NCBI GenBank assembly: GCA_948468385.1 | Contig: CAOKHZ010000003.1 | Coordinates: forward strand, 62,001-126,000 | Direction: 5' to 3' | From: an uncultured Faecalicatena sp. | GTDB lineage: Bacteria; Bacillota; Clostridia; Lachnospirales; Lachnospiraceae | Length of the DNA stretch: 64,000 nucleotides | Shown here: piece by piece, positions 1 to 7,468 of the stretch | Numbering within the stretch: the stretch's first letter is position 1 | How the letters are laid out: every line of letters begins with the position of its first letter | Notes under the pieces: generated by a model | Told to the model about the DNA's origin: nothing | Databases searched by the model: none | Seen by the model: the letters and a program-made list of their open reading frames with translations, nothing else | Position numbers and translations under genes: made by a program

Positions 1-405
1 AGGTTTCTCACCTTCAATTCGGACAATATCGTTTTTGGAATAAGCACAAACAATGTAATTGAAATCATTACCAGTTACATGATTTGCACCCTCCCCATGG
101 TGCCGGAATACATCAAGGGAATCATAAACCTCCGGGGCAACGTCATCCCCGTCATTGACATCCGTCTTCGCATGGGCAAGATGCCGTGTGATGACGAGGA
201 CGGCACTTGCATCATCATTCTAAGCATTAACGACACGGAGATTGGCATCATCGTCGATTCTGTGCGGCAGGTTCTTGACATTGACAAGGAGAACATTTCT
301 CCGATTCCGGTTCAAAACCGCCAGGTGTTGACTTCCTCCATGACTTCGCTGGAGGACGGAACCGTCGTTCTGTTCCTGGACTGCGAAGAACTGCTTCGAC
401 AATAA
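1..405 (+). CDS. cheW: Chemotaxis adaptor CheW, 5' end cut by window
   Basis: CheW is the cytoplasmic scaffold that couples methyl-accepting receptors to the CheA kinase. The reading frame is open from base 1 (RFLTFNSDNIVFGI), so the start lies outside the window; the first ATG at 79 is internal. About 134 residues are visible, including the family core VPEYIKGIINLRGNVIPVID and the later segment IGIIVDSVRQVL, followed by the usual C-terminal VVLFLDCEELL. It lies 122 bp upstream of cheR on the same strand, so it probably belongs to one chemotaxis transcription unit. Family call is seen directly; which CheW paralogue it is cannot be told. Confidence 0.93.
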   Translation, partial: RFLTFNSDNIVFGISTNNVIEIITSYMICTLPMVPEYIKGIINLRGNVIPVIDIRLRMGKMPCDDEDGTCIIILSINDTEIGIIVDSVRQVLDIDKENISPIPVQNRQVLTSSMTSLEDGTVVLFLDCEELLRQ

Positions 406-422
406 CAATACACCAGACATAT

Positions 423-470
423 AAATTCATACATATATCCAGTAAACCTTTCGGATATATGTATGAATTT
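423..470. repeat. 18-bp perfect inverted repeat between cheW and cheR
   Basis: Two perfectly complementary 18-base arms (423-440 and 453-470, arm begins AAATTCATACATATATCC) surround a 12-base loop. The stem is A/T rich and is not followed by a T tract, so it is not a classic terminator. It could be an mRNA processing or stability hairpin separating cheW from cheR, or a partial terminator. Confidence 0.7.
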
Positions 471-527
471 GTACATATTATTAGAGCGACACATACAAGT
501 AACGTATACAAGGAGCAATGATTCACT

Positions 528-1340
528 ATGTTAGATTTGCAGGAAAAAGACTTTCAACGTCTTATTACATTTGTAAAAAACAACTATGGAATTAATCTTT
601 CACAGAAACGGCAGCTCATCATTGGCCGGCTTTCCAACTCCGTCGTTTCCATGGGATTTTCTACCTTTACAGAATACATCGACCATATCCTGAACGACAA
701 GAATCCGCAGGATATCGAGCTCATGTTGAACAAGTTGACCACCAACTATACGTTTTTCCTAAGGGAGTCCGCCCATTTCGACTATTTTAACCAAACCGTT
801 CTCCCATATCTGGAAAAAACAAAAAAGAACCATGTCCTTAGCATTTGGAGCGCGGGTTGCTCCTCCGGCCAGGAACCTTACACGCTTTCCATGTACTTAA
901 AGGAATATTTTGACCACAAACCTGGCAACTGGGACACGCGGATACTTGCAACCGATATTTCGCAGAACGCTTTAAAGGCCGCCTCACAAGGAATTTATGA
1001 TGAAGAGTCCTTAAAGGCACTTCCGCCGGAGTGGAAACGCAAGTATTTCAAAAAAACTACCGAGGCCGGCGTATACCAAGTGTCCGAAGCCCTTCGAAGC
1101 AACGTCATATATAGGACTTTCAATTTGATGGATCCCATTCGTTTCAAGTTGAAGTTTGACGTCATCTTCTGCAGAAACGTAATGATTTATTTTGACCAAG
1201 ACACCAAGGACGCGCTCGTACAACGCTTTTTTGACGCGACCGTTCCGGGCGGCTACCTTTTCATCGGCCATTCCGAAAGTTTGAACAAGGCAACCACGCC
1301 ATATCAGTACCTTATGCCGTCAGCTTACCGCAAGCAGTGA
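528..1340 (+). CDS. cheR: Chemotaxis protein methyltransferase CheR
   Basis: CheR methylates glutamates of chemoreceptors using S-adenosylmethionine, the adaptation arm opposed by CheB. The 270-residue length is typical. The N-terminal helical domain (about 1-75) is followed by the methyltransferase domain with the SAM loop WSAGCSSGQEPYTLS near residue 103 and the DVIFCRNVMIYFD motif near residue 206. The nearest ribosome site (AAGGAG, about 510-515) is 12 bases from the ATG, a little long. An alternative ATG closer to it is in another frame. It sits between cheW and cheB in the expected order. Confidence 0.96.
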   Translation: MLDLQEKDFQRLITFVKNNYGINLSQKRQLIIGRLSNSVVSMGFSTFTEYIDHILNDKNPQDIELMLNKLTTNYTFFLRESAHFDYFNQTVLPYLEKTKKNHVLSIWSAGCSSGQEPYTLSMYLKEYFDHKPGNWDTRILATDISQNALKAASQGIYDEESLKALPPEWKRKYFKKTTEAGVYQVSEALRSNVIYRTFNLMDPIRFKLKFDVIFCRNVMIYFDQDTKDALVQRFFDATVPGGYLFIGHSESLNKATTPYQYLMPSAYRKQ

Positions 1341-1467
1341 ACTCCCCCGCGGCAGGCTACGGGGCATCATAGCTTGAATGCACAGCAAGCTGCGGGGTAT
1401 TACACCCTCGCGGCAATCGCCAAATATGCATGCAAGCATGCCCGCCTGGCTTGTTGCTCGCGGGAGT
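1341..1467. repeat. Large structured palindromic intergenic element
   Basis: This 127-bp spacer between cheR and cheB is GC-rich and unlike the flanking AT-rich spacers. Outer arms ACTCCC.CGCG and CGCGGGAGT pair. Inside them CAGGC...GGGCAT pairs with ATGCCCGCCTG, and the core holds AGCTTG/CAAGCT and GCATGC/GCATGC hairpins. It starts directly after the cheR stop. A further small hairpin (GCCTTTCGGC type) lies just downstream. I infer a dispersed palindromic repeat or structured RNA element rather than a gene; both strands are open in several frames only because of composition. Confidence 0.6.
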
Positions 1468-1566
1468 AAAACGACTTGCCAAAACGCCTTTCGGCATTTC
1501 ATATTCAACGCGTCTTGCATAAACAAGGCAAAGCGTCAACCAAAAATAAAGAGGTGTTAATATATA

Positions 1567-2796
1567 ATGACTGCAAAAAAAATCAGAGTACTGATTGTCG
1601 ACGATTCGGCCGTGTTCGTTAACTTCCTATCAAAAGAGTTACCCCAAGCCAACGCCCGCATTGAAATCGTGGGCTATGCCATGAGCGCCGCGGAAGCGAT
1701 GCGCAAGATTCCTGACGTGAGACCCGACGTCATAACTCTGGACGTGGAGATGCCAAGAATGAACGGAATAGACTTTTTAAAGGAACTGCTTCCAAAGCAC
1801 CTCATTCCCGTAATTTTGGTATCCTCCCTAAACGTCAGCGTATTTGACGCACTGTCCAATGGTGCCGTGGACTTTGTAAAGAAACCGGACATGAGCAAAA
1901 ATTACAGTACCAGGGCCTTTGCCCAGAGTCTTGCGACCAAGATTTTAATCGCATCCAACGCGACCGTAAAGCTTCCGCGCGTATTCCGTGGAAGTTCGAT
2001 TCTGAAAAAGGACAACGATACCTCGACCGGAATCGGCACGATTGGCAACATGGGAACAAGCGGAATTGGAACGATGGGAAACATAGGAACAAGTACCGGG
2101 ACGCTTGGTAACATCGGAAATCCAAACTCAGCTTCCGGCACAATTGGAAATGGCATCCAAAAGCCCGTTTTGGCCCCACTCATGCCATCCAAGCTACATA
2201 ACAATAACAGCTTGAAACTGAACAACCTGATTATCGCGTTGGGTGCTTCGACCGGTGGAACGGAAGCCACGCTTCAAGTATTGGAACGACTTCCGGCGGA
2301 CATTCCTGGCATGGTCATTACCCAACATATGCCGGAAGGCTTCACGGACATGTATGCCCAACGGCTGAACCGTTTGTGCAAAATGGAAGTCAAGGAGGCG
2401 GTAAACGGCGATGTCGTAAAAAGAGGACGCGTTCTCATTGCCCCGGGCGGTGATTGCCACATGAAAGTAGTCCGCCTCGGCGGGCATTATACCGTGCGCA
2501 TTTTCCCGGCGGAAAAAGTGAACGGACACCGTCCTTCCGTGGACGTGCTGTTCAAATCCGTAGCACAAACCGCCAAGTCCGAAGCGGTCGGCATCATTCT
2601 TACCGGAATGGGGCAAGACGGCGCGTACGGTCTGCTTGACATGCACAATGCCGGAGCCTATACCATCGGGCAGGATAAAGAGTCCTGCGTCGTTTATGGA
2701 ATGCCGATGGTGGCACAAAACATCGGTGCCGTCTCCATCCAAGCCTCCTGCGTGAACATCCCCGCAGTGCTGATTAATTATCTGAATAAACTGTGA
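1567..2796 (+). CDS. cheB: Chemotaxis response regulator methylesterase CheB
   Basis: CheB removes receptor methyl groups and deamidates receptor glutamines when phosphorylated by CheA. The receiver domain (1-125) has the acidic pair D12/D13 and phosphoacceptor D59 in VITLDVEMPRMNG. The catalytic domain (about 218-409) has the Ser-His-Asp triad in GASTGG, TQHMPEG and GMGQDGA. Between them is an unusual Gly/Thr/Ile/Asn linker (about 150-200) built from repeated GTIGNMGTS / GTMGNIGTS / GTLGNIG units. At 409 residues it is longer than usual because of that linker. GAGGTG precedes the ATG. Confidence 0.96.
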   Translation: MTAKKIRVLIVDDSAVFVNFLSKELPQANARIEIVGYAMSAAEAMRKIPDVRPDVITLDVEMPRMNGIDFLKELLPKHLIPVILVSSLNVSVFDALSNGAVDFVKKPDMSKNYSTRAFAQSLATKILIASNATVKLPRVFRGSSILKKDNDTSTGIGTIGNMGTSGIGTMGNIGTSTGTLGNIGNPNSASGTIGNGIQKPVLAPLMPSKLHNNNSLKLNNLIIALGASTGGTEATLQVLERLPADIPGMVITQHMPEGFTDMYAQRLNRLCKMEVKEAVNGDVVKRGRVLIAPGGDCHMKVVRLGGHYTVRIFPAEKVNGHRPSVDVLFKSVAQTAKSEAVGIILTGMGQDGAYGLLDMHNAGAYTIGQDKESCVVYGMPMVAQNIGAVSIQASCVNIPAVLINYLNKL

Positions 2797-2903
2797 TATC
2801 AGGTTTTTAATGGTGTTTGGCGCACCAATTGAAAAGATATTTATTTTTAATTGACACGCACTTGGTTTTGATAAGAGAAATATATATTTTTAATGATTAC
2901 GTT

Positions 2904-2931
2904 TTAACTTTTCTCTCAAACTTGACGATAT
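2904..2931 (+). promoter_or_regulatory. Candidate sigma-D (flagellar) promoter
   Basis: TTAACT (2904-2909), a 16-base spacer and CGATAT (2926-2931) resemble the flagellar sigma factor consensus TAAA-N15-GCCGATAA. The same TTAACT and CGATAA pair occurs upstream of flagellin 1 (49823-49851). It would drive the gene starting at 2977. Confidence 0.4.
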
Positions 2932-2976
2932 ACATTATAAGTAATGTATATGCACGGTCAAGGAGGGATGCATCAG

Positions 2977-4116
2977 ATGAGCAAAATAACGAACATGGTC
3001 ACGTTGCCCCGGGTGGAGCAGACGTTTCCGTCTATGCGGGAGGCAAATCCGGCCGTCTTGAAAGCGACGGACTCCAAGGAAATCACGAAAGACCGCCTGA
3101 CCTTGTCTGACGGCACCCTTAGCCCGTCGGACATGGAGAAGGCCATCTTCGAAGAATTGAAGACACTGGAAAAGGATTTTCCCCAAGTCCGGATTCTGAT
3201 TGGCACCGGCTTAAACGCCAATCAGTTAAAGCATGTCGCGGCCAGCCTTGGCGAGGGAAAGCACCTCATCCTCTCAAGCGACTGGCTACAACAGATCACC
3301 AGTTCGCCGGAAGCTTTCGAGCAGGGAAAGCAGGTTCTCCGGCAGGTCATTTCCGGCATTTCCAAAGGGGAAGAAGACTTCTCCGCGTTGGGAGCCTACA
3401 TCGACACGGAGGGCGTGCGCGTCTGGCACGCAAAGTCCTCCTCCGAGGAGCCCTCCCCATTGGAACAACTCCAGAAAGAATATGAAAACATGACGAAAAT
3501 GCTGGAGAAAATGAAAGAAGAGACAAAAAAGGCCAACGACCCGGACAATAAGCCTTTCAAGGTAAAAGTGTCAAATTCGGCATATTCCGTGTCCAACGTC
3601 TATAGCCGCCTGGCAAGCGCCAAGTCCAAGTCACAAGTACAGTCGGCCATGAGCGAGGCAAGACGTAACATCGGCACGCTGCGAGTCGTCGCCAGCATGG
3701 GAACCACCCAGGAGAAAAACAAGGCGCGAGCCGCCATGAGTTCTCTCCAAAAAGTCCTACTTCGAGGCAGCCGCAAAATCCGTCGTCTCAACGAAGAGGA
3801 TTTGACACGGATACGCAAAAAACGAGCCGAGAAAAAAGAACAAGAGCTTCGTCTACGTATCGAACTCCAAAAAAAGAAAAACGCCCGTAGAACCGCGGAC
3901 AGCGCAATCGCGATGGAAGGACACTTAGAAGACGTGAACAATGCGTTCCGTTTCCGAAAGTTGCACAAAGATGATGACTGGAAGGAAGGTTCCATCTATA
4001 GTGCCTATCCTTCCACACCGACAGCGGCTCCCGCCGCTTCACCGGCACCCATAAGCCCTCCCGCCGGCGCAATCGCCGTGACGGACATTTCCGTATCCGA
4101 GGTGATGGCATTTTAA
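2977..4116 (+). CDS. Unrecognised coiled-coil/basic protein next to chemotaxis genes
   Basis: Function unknown. The start at 2977 is chosen because AAGGAGG lies at 2960-2966; the ATG at 2968 is too close to it and the ATG at 2944 has no site. The 379-residue protein has a globular N-terminal half (segments VRILIGTGLNANQLKHV and GAYIDTEGVRVW), then a coiled coil of Glu/Lys repeats, a central VYSRLASAKSKSQVQ helix, a very basic Arg/Lys/Glu helix around 275-310, and an Ala/Pro-rich tail before the end. No signal peptide is seen. It resembles uncharacterised Lachnospiraceae proteins found near motility genes (possibly DUF6033-like, from memory). A sigma-D-like promoter suggests co-expression with flagella. 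Confidence 0.75.
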   Translation: MSKITNMVTLPRVEQTFPSMREANPAVLKATDSKEITKDRLTLSDGTLSPSDMEKAIFEELKTLEKDFPQVRILIGTGLNANQLKHVAASLGEGKHLILSSDWLQQITSSPEAFEQGKQVLRQVISGISKGEEDFSALGAYIDTEGVRVWHAKSSSEEPSPLEQLQKEYENMTKMLEKMKEETKKANDPDNKPFKVKVSNSAYSVSNVYSRLASAKSKSQVQSAMSEARRNIGTLRVVASMGTTQEKNKARAAMSSLQKVLLRGSRKIRRLNEEDLTRIRKKRAEKKEQELRLRIELQKKKNARRTADSAIAMEGHLEDVNNAFRFRKLHKDDDWKEGSIYSAYPSTPTAAPAASPAPISPPAGAIAVTDISVSEVMAF

Positions 4117-4127
4117 AAGATTTAAAA

Positions 4128-4165
4128 AAGGCATGGCAAACTCTCCCCTGAGTTTGCCATGCCTT
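4128..4165. terminator. Bidirectional rho-independent terminator
   Basis: Perfect 16-bp stem (AAGGCATGGCAAACTC at 4128-4143 with its complement at 4150-4165) and a 6-base loop between two convergent genes. On the minus strand the stem is followed by a run of T, so it is best suited to end the Uma2 gene. It may also act for the upstream plus-strand gene. Confidence 0.88.
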
Positions 4166-4175
4166 AATTACAATC

Positions 4176-4685
4176 TTAATCCACGCCGTCAAACAACTGT
4201 TGAAAATCAATCCTTATATGTGGAAAATGAAGCAGATGCAAATTGTCACTATTCTCGTCCTTAATCGTATCAATCAAAAAATACTTTGGCCTCTGATTCT
4301 CGTAATCCAAATCATAGATTTCAATCGCTCGTTTCAAAACATCGACAATCCAATATTCAGGAATCTCCTCGCTCCGATAGATTTCCATTTTCTCCGTTCT
4401 ATCATACTTCGCAGTGGAAGGTGACAAAACCTCTAAAACAAATTGCGGCGCATTGATAAAACAATTTCCCTTCTTACTTTTTATCTGGCAATTTATTGAG
4501 ACGTCCGGAATCACTATTTTCTCACTGTCATCACTCAATTTCCATCTATACTGCACGTTATCTGGAAAAACCCTGCACATGCTGTCCTTCAACTGGTTAT
4601 AGACCATGTTCACAAAATTCGTAATCACGATAGAATGCTCCGGCATGGCTTCCGCCGTATCCGTTATTTGCAATTCCAGACTCAC
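4176..4685 (-). CDS. Uma2 family (DUF820) PD-(D/E)XK endonuclease-like protein
   Basis: Small protein of the Uma2/DUF820 family, a predicted restriction-endonuclease-fold group of unknown biological role. The family core IPDVSINC, FVLEVLSPSTAKYDRTEKM and YWIVDVLKRAIEIY is clear, with the Asp and Glu expected for the PD-(D/E)XK site. The start is a GTG at 4685 preceded by GGAGGTGAT, a near-perfect anti-Shine-Dalgarno match; the ATG inside that site is out of frame. It follows the PelD-like gene by 39 bp on the same strand and may share its transcript. Confidence 0.85.
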   Translation of the reverse strand: MSLELQITDTAEAMPEHSIVITNFVNMVYNQLKDSMCRVFPDNVQYRWKLSDDSEKIVIPDVSINCQIKSKKGNCFINAPQFVLEVLSPSTAKYDRTEKMEIYRSEEIPEYWIVDVLKRAIEIYDLDYENQRPKYFLIDTIKDENSDNLHLLHFPHIRIDFQQLFDGVD

Positions 4686-4724
4686 ACCTCATCACCTCCG
4701 CATCAGTTATCTGAAAACTCAAAC

Positions 4725-5696
4725 TTACCTTATCGCTTCCACGTCTTTCAATTCAGTCCAATACCCTTGTTCCTTCAGACGCGCCTGAACCACTTTCGCG
4801 TTTTCTCCGTCCGTGTTCGGAAGCAACACGTAAAACCTTCCGTCCTTCATCATTCCCATGTAATCCGTCTGACGTATGTTGCAAGCCACCGCCGCAGCAA
4901 CCTCCTCATAATCCTGATACCCCGTCTTGACCTCCATCAAGGAACACTCCGTCAGCCCCTTGTCCCTGGCCGCATAAAACGCGCCGACCAAAACCATAAA
5001 TGGCTCCTCCTGCAGCACGTTGGTTCCCTCCAAACGGTTTCGGCTCCGAAAACTGGACATATGTTGGTTCGCGCGCAAGACCTCCCTCTGAATCAAAAGG
5101 CCTATTACGGTCAGACGATTCGCCCTTACCGTGGTCAATTTCTCACCCGGAATTCCCCAAATCATCAAAATCGTGCGGATTTCCTCCCCTGCATAAATGG
5201 CGCTGGCCATGAGCGGGCGATCCGCCACCATGTCCCGGTTCATATAAACCCGTCCAGCCTTCAACGCGTCATACATGTCCTCCATCGCCTTATACTCAAT
5301 GGAATTCCCCAACTTTCGCGCTTCCATGGATGTCGCGGAAAACAACCTGGCATAACCTCTGTTCGCCACGTTATATATCGCCACGTCCTTGGTATCCATC
5401 AGTTCTGCCAACACTTGTGCGGCATAAAACAACACTTCCTCGATGCCATAATTCTCCAGACGGGAAACGACCTCGTAAACCTTCTCCAAACTGTCCTCGC
5501 ACTCACGCCCCGTTAAGCTATCTCCGTCGAACGCCCCTTGCTCTAGCGAACTTTGTTCACCCGTCAGAGCCGAAGCCCCCAGACGTTCCCTCAGCCTTTC
5601 AATCTCCTCGTCTTTCTCTTGCAAAAGCCTTGACTGCCTCTCAATCTCGCCTTGCAATTCCTCCATCTTCTGCCGCAGAGCGCCCTCGTCTGCCAT
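4725..5696 (-). CDS. PelD-like protein: coiled coil, GAF-like and degenerate GGDEF domains
   Basis: Likely a cyclic-di-GMP receptor, by analogy with PelD. An N-terminal coiled coil (first 45 residues, Glu/Arg/Leu heptads) is followed by a GAF-like domain (about 80-225, with DVAIYNVANRGYARLF) and a GGDEF-like domain. Its I-site-type RxxD is present as NIRQTDYMG. The catalytic GGDEF position reads MKDGRF, so cyclase activity is not expected. No transmembrane segment is visible, unlike Gram-negative PelD, and no other pel gene is nearby. A TTG at 5717 with AAGGGGCG is an alternative start; the ATG chosen has GAAGGA in front. Transcribed from the promoter at 5793-5821. Confidence 0.68.
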   Translation of the reverse strand: MADEGALRQKMEELQGEIERQSRLLQEKDEEIERLRERLGASALTGEQSSLEQGAFDGDSLTGRECEDSLEKVYEVVSRLENYGIEEVLFYAAQVLAELMDTKDVAIYNVANRGYARLFSATSMEARKLGNSIEYKAMEDMYDALKAGRVYMNRDMVADRPLMASAIYAGEEIRTILMIWGIPGEKLTTVRANRLTVIGLLIQREVLRANQHMSSFRSRNRLEGTNVLQEEPFMVLVGAFYAARDKGLTECSLMEVKTGYQDYEEVAAAVACNIRQTDYMGMMKDGRFYVLLPNTDGENAKVVQARLKEQGYWTELKDVEAIR

Positions 5697-5792
5697 TTGC
5701 AATCCTTCAAATTCCAATTTACTCGCCCCTTTGTATCTCTGTCATAAGTAATCCACGCCAACGTACAAAGTCCGCACACTAACGCTTCCTTT

Positions 5793-5821
5793 ATTATATT
5801 TCATTTTGCCCGCATTGTAAA
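5793..5821 (-). promoter_or_regulatory. Sigma-A promoter of the PelD-like gene
   Basis: On the minus strand TTTACA, a 17-base spacer and a perfect TATAAT lie about 75-95 bases upstream of the start codon of the PelD-like gene. Confidence 0.75.
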
Positions 5822-5904
5822 CAATTTTTATAATTCAAATTACCATTGCCACCCTTCAAACAAAAAAGGATTCCACCCAAGACACTTCCTTTTACAAAAT
5901 GCCT

Positions 5905-6264
5905 TCAAGCAGAACCCTTGATAAATTCTTCCATCAATTCCATGACCAATTTGCGTTTCGCCTTATCCAACCTTCCATATAGCTCACACAACTTGTAGTT
6001 TTCCTCCACCGTCTCATTGAAATTGACCGCCAACTCATACGTCCTTCGCTGATCGGAAAGGCACAAAATATAATCAACCGAAACCCTGAAAAACCTTGAC
6101 AAATCCGCCAGGATTTCCGGCGCAAGAGAGTTCCCTCCCTTTTCAATGCGGCTAATCGTCTGCTGGGACACGTTCAGCTTCCCTGCTAGCTCTTCCTGCC
6201 TCAATCCATATTCTTTTCGGAGTTCCCTCACTCGATTCTGCACATGCGGCCACCTCACAAACAT
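5905..6264 (-). CDS. XRE-family helix-turn-helix regulator
   Basis: A 119-residue DNA-binding protein. Residues 8-66 form a Cro/C1-type HTH (VRELRKEYGLRQEELAGKL, NVSQQTISRIEKGG) with the usual DLSRFFRVSVDYIL ending. The C-terminal 45 residues form a helical tail rich in Glu/Lys/Leu, probably for dimerisation. It is monocistronic, separated from its neighbours by 150-190 bp. Targets unknown; the adjacent PelD-like and pyruvate-kinase-like genes are candidates by position only. Confidence 0.9.
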   Translation of the reverse strand: MFVRWPHVQNRVRELRKEYGLRQEELAGKLNVSQQTISRIEKGGNSLAPEILADLSRFFRVSVDYILCLSDQRRTYELAVNFNETVEENYKLCELYGRLDKAKRKLVMELMEEFIKGSA

Positions 6265-6359
6265 TCTCTTTCTATTTTATAGAAATTTCCGTTTTGTGCT
6301 ATCCAAATATTGTGTATGGCCGTATCCATTTTCTGGATATTTATAACAAAAGCATTGAG

Positions 6360-6390
6360 CGGCATACGCGCACCAAGGTGTCGTATGCCG
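6360..6390. terminator. Stem-loop downstream of the pyruvate-kinase-like gene
   Basis: CGGCATACG (6360-6368) pairs with CGTATGCCG (6382-6390), with an inner CACC/GGTG extension. It lies 25 bp beyond the stop of the minus-strand gene at 6415. The minus-strand tail contains only a broken T run (CTTTTGTT), so termination is likely but not certain. Confidence 0.6.
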
Positions 6391-6414
6391 GACAGACTGC
6401 CCCATATACGTTGC

Positions 6415-7377
6415 TTATAAACTTATTCCCTCGCCCTTCACCTCCACTTCCATCTCCCGAAGCACCTTCACGCAATTTGCGACATACCGCCCCACCGCCG
6501 TCTCCTCCGACATCTGCACGCCATAGACCCCCGACTTGTAAATGTCATACAACGCCTCGATTTCCCCTATCGTGGGAATCGGCTTCGTCTCCATGCTCTT
6601 TAACACCTGCGTGGCGAGGAATATTTTCACGTCGAAGAACAACGCCTTGTCAATGATATATTTCTGGAACCTCGGAATCCGCTCCACCCCGACATCCGTA
6701 GATAAGTCGCCCCTATCGACCAAGATATAATTTGTCAGCGGCAAAATGTCATTTATACGATTGACCGCGTCCAACGTCTCAATCTTCGTAATCAAGTCCG
6801 TCTTTCCACCGACGAGGGAACGCACTTCCTTTACATTTTCCGGTTTCCTGACAAACGATAGCCCCACGAAAGACAACGCCCACTTATTTGCCAGTTCAAT
6901 CAGCTGACGATCTTTCTCAAACAAAAACGGAATGTCGTCGTGAATGCCCCTTACATGGACTCCCTTGTTATTAATCAGCACGCCGTCTGATTTTGACAAA
7001 AACACGATTTTCTCACTATCCGCCGACACCACTTCGAACTCAAAAATGCTGTCGTTCGCCCATGCCGTCATCCCCGGCTTCAAATGCTTGTAAAACTCCG
7101 TATAATTGAACCACTGGCTGGACATTTCAAACGTCTTTCCACTTTCCACCTCAATCCCGCCATTCGGCAAGTCCTTCGTCCGCACCTTGTTTCCCGGCAA
7201 ATCCATCAGAATGTCCGCATCCGGAACTTGCTCCCGAATCTTCAAAATATACTTTTCCACGTCCTCGATACCGCCGTGCGCCCCGTTAATGCGGTAAATG
7301 TTCCTCTCATCATGCACCTCCGTCAATGGCACCTCGTTCAATAACGCTGGTCCTACCGTTAAAATAAATCGCTTCAT
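6415..7377 (-). CDS. Pyruvate-kinase-like barrel protein lacking the C-terminal domain
   Basis: The 320-residue protein aligns by eye with the catalytic barrel of pyruvate kinase: IYRINGAHGG (for RLNFSHG), DLPGNKVRTK, TKIETLDAVNRI (catalytic Lys and Mg-binding Glu region), YILVDRGDLS (for MVARGDLG), ATQVLKSM and MSEETAVG. The regulatory C-terminal domain of ordinary pyruvate kinases (about 470 residues) is absent and the B domain is short. It may phosphorylate or dephosphorylate another enol/keto acid or supply pyruvyl chemistry; the true substrate is unknown. There is no strong ribosome site at the ATG, suggesting coupling to the antiporter gene 91 bp upstream. Confidence 0.75.
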   Translation of the reverse strand: MKRFILTVGPALLNEVPLTEVHDERNIYRINGAHGGIEDVEKYILKIREQVPDADILMDLPGNKVRTKDLPNGGIEVESGKTFEMSSQWFNYTEFYKHLKPGMTAWANDSIFEFEVVSADSEKIVFLSKSDGVLINNKGVHVRGIHDDIPFLFEKDRQLIELANKWALSFVGLSFVRKPENVKEVRSLVGGKTDLITKIETLDAVNRINDILPLTNYILVDRGDLSTDVGVERIPRFQKYIIDKALFFDVKIFLATQVLKSMETKPIPTIGEIEALYDIYKSGVYGVQMSEETAVGRYVANCVKVLREMEVEVKGEGISL

Positions 7378-7468
7378 CGCTTTATTCGCGCGTTCCTTTT
7401 GACGTCATCGGCGGCCAAAAGCCTCACATGATCACCACGTCCGCGCTTTCCTCCTTATTTTTATATAA

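Noticed and set aside
2817-3110. Plus-strand frame before the gene at 2977
   Set aside because: Overlaps the promoter-like AT-rich spacer and the real gene in another frame.
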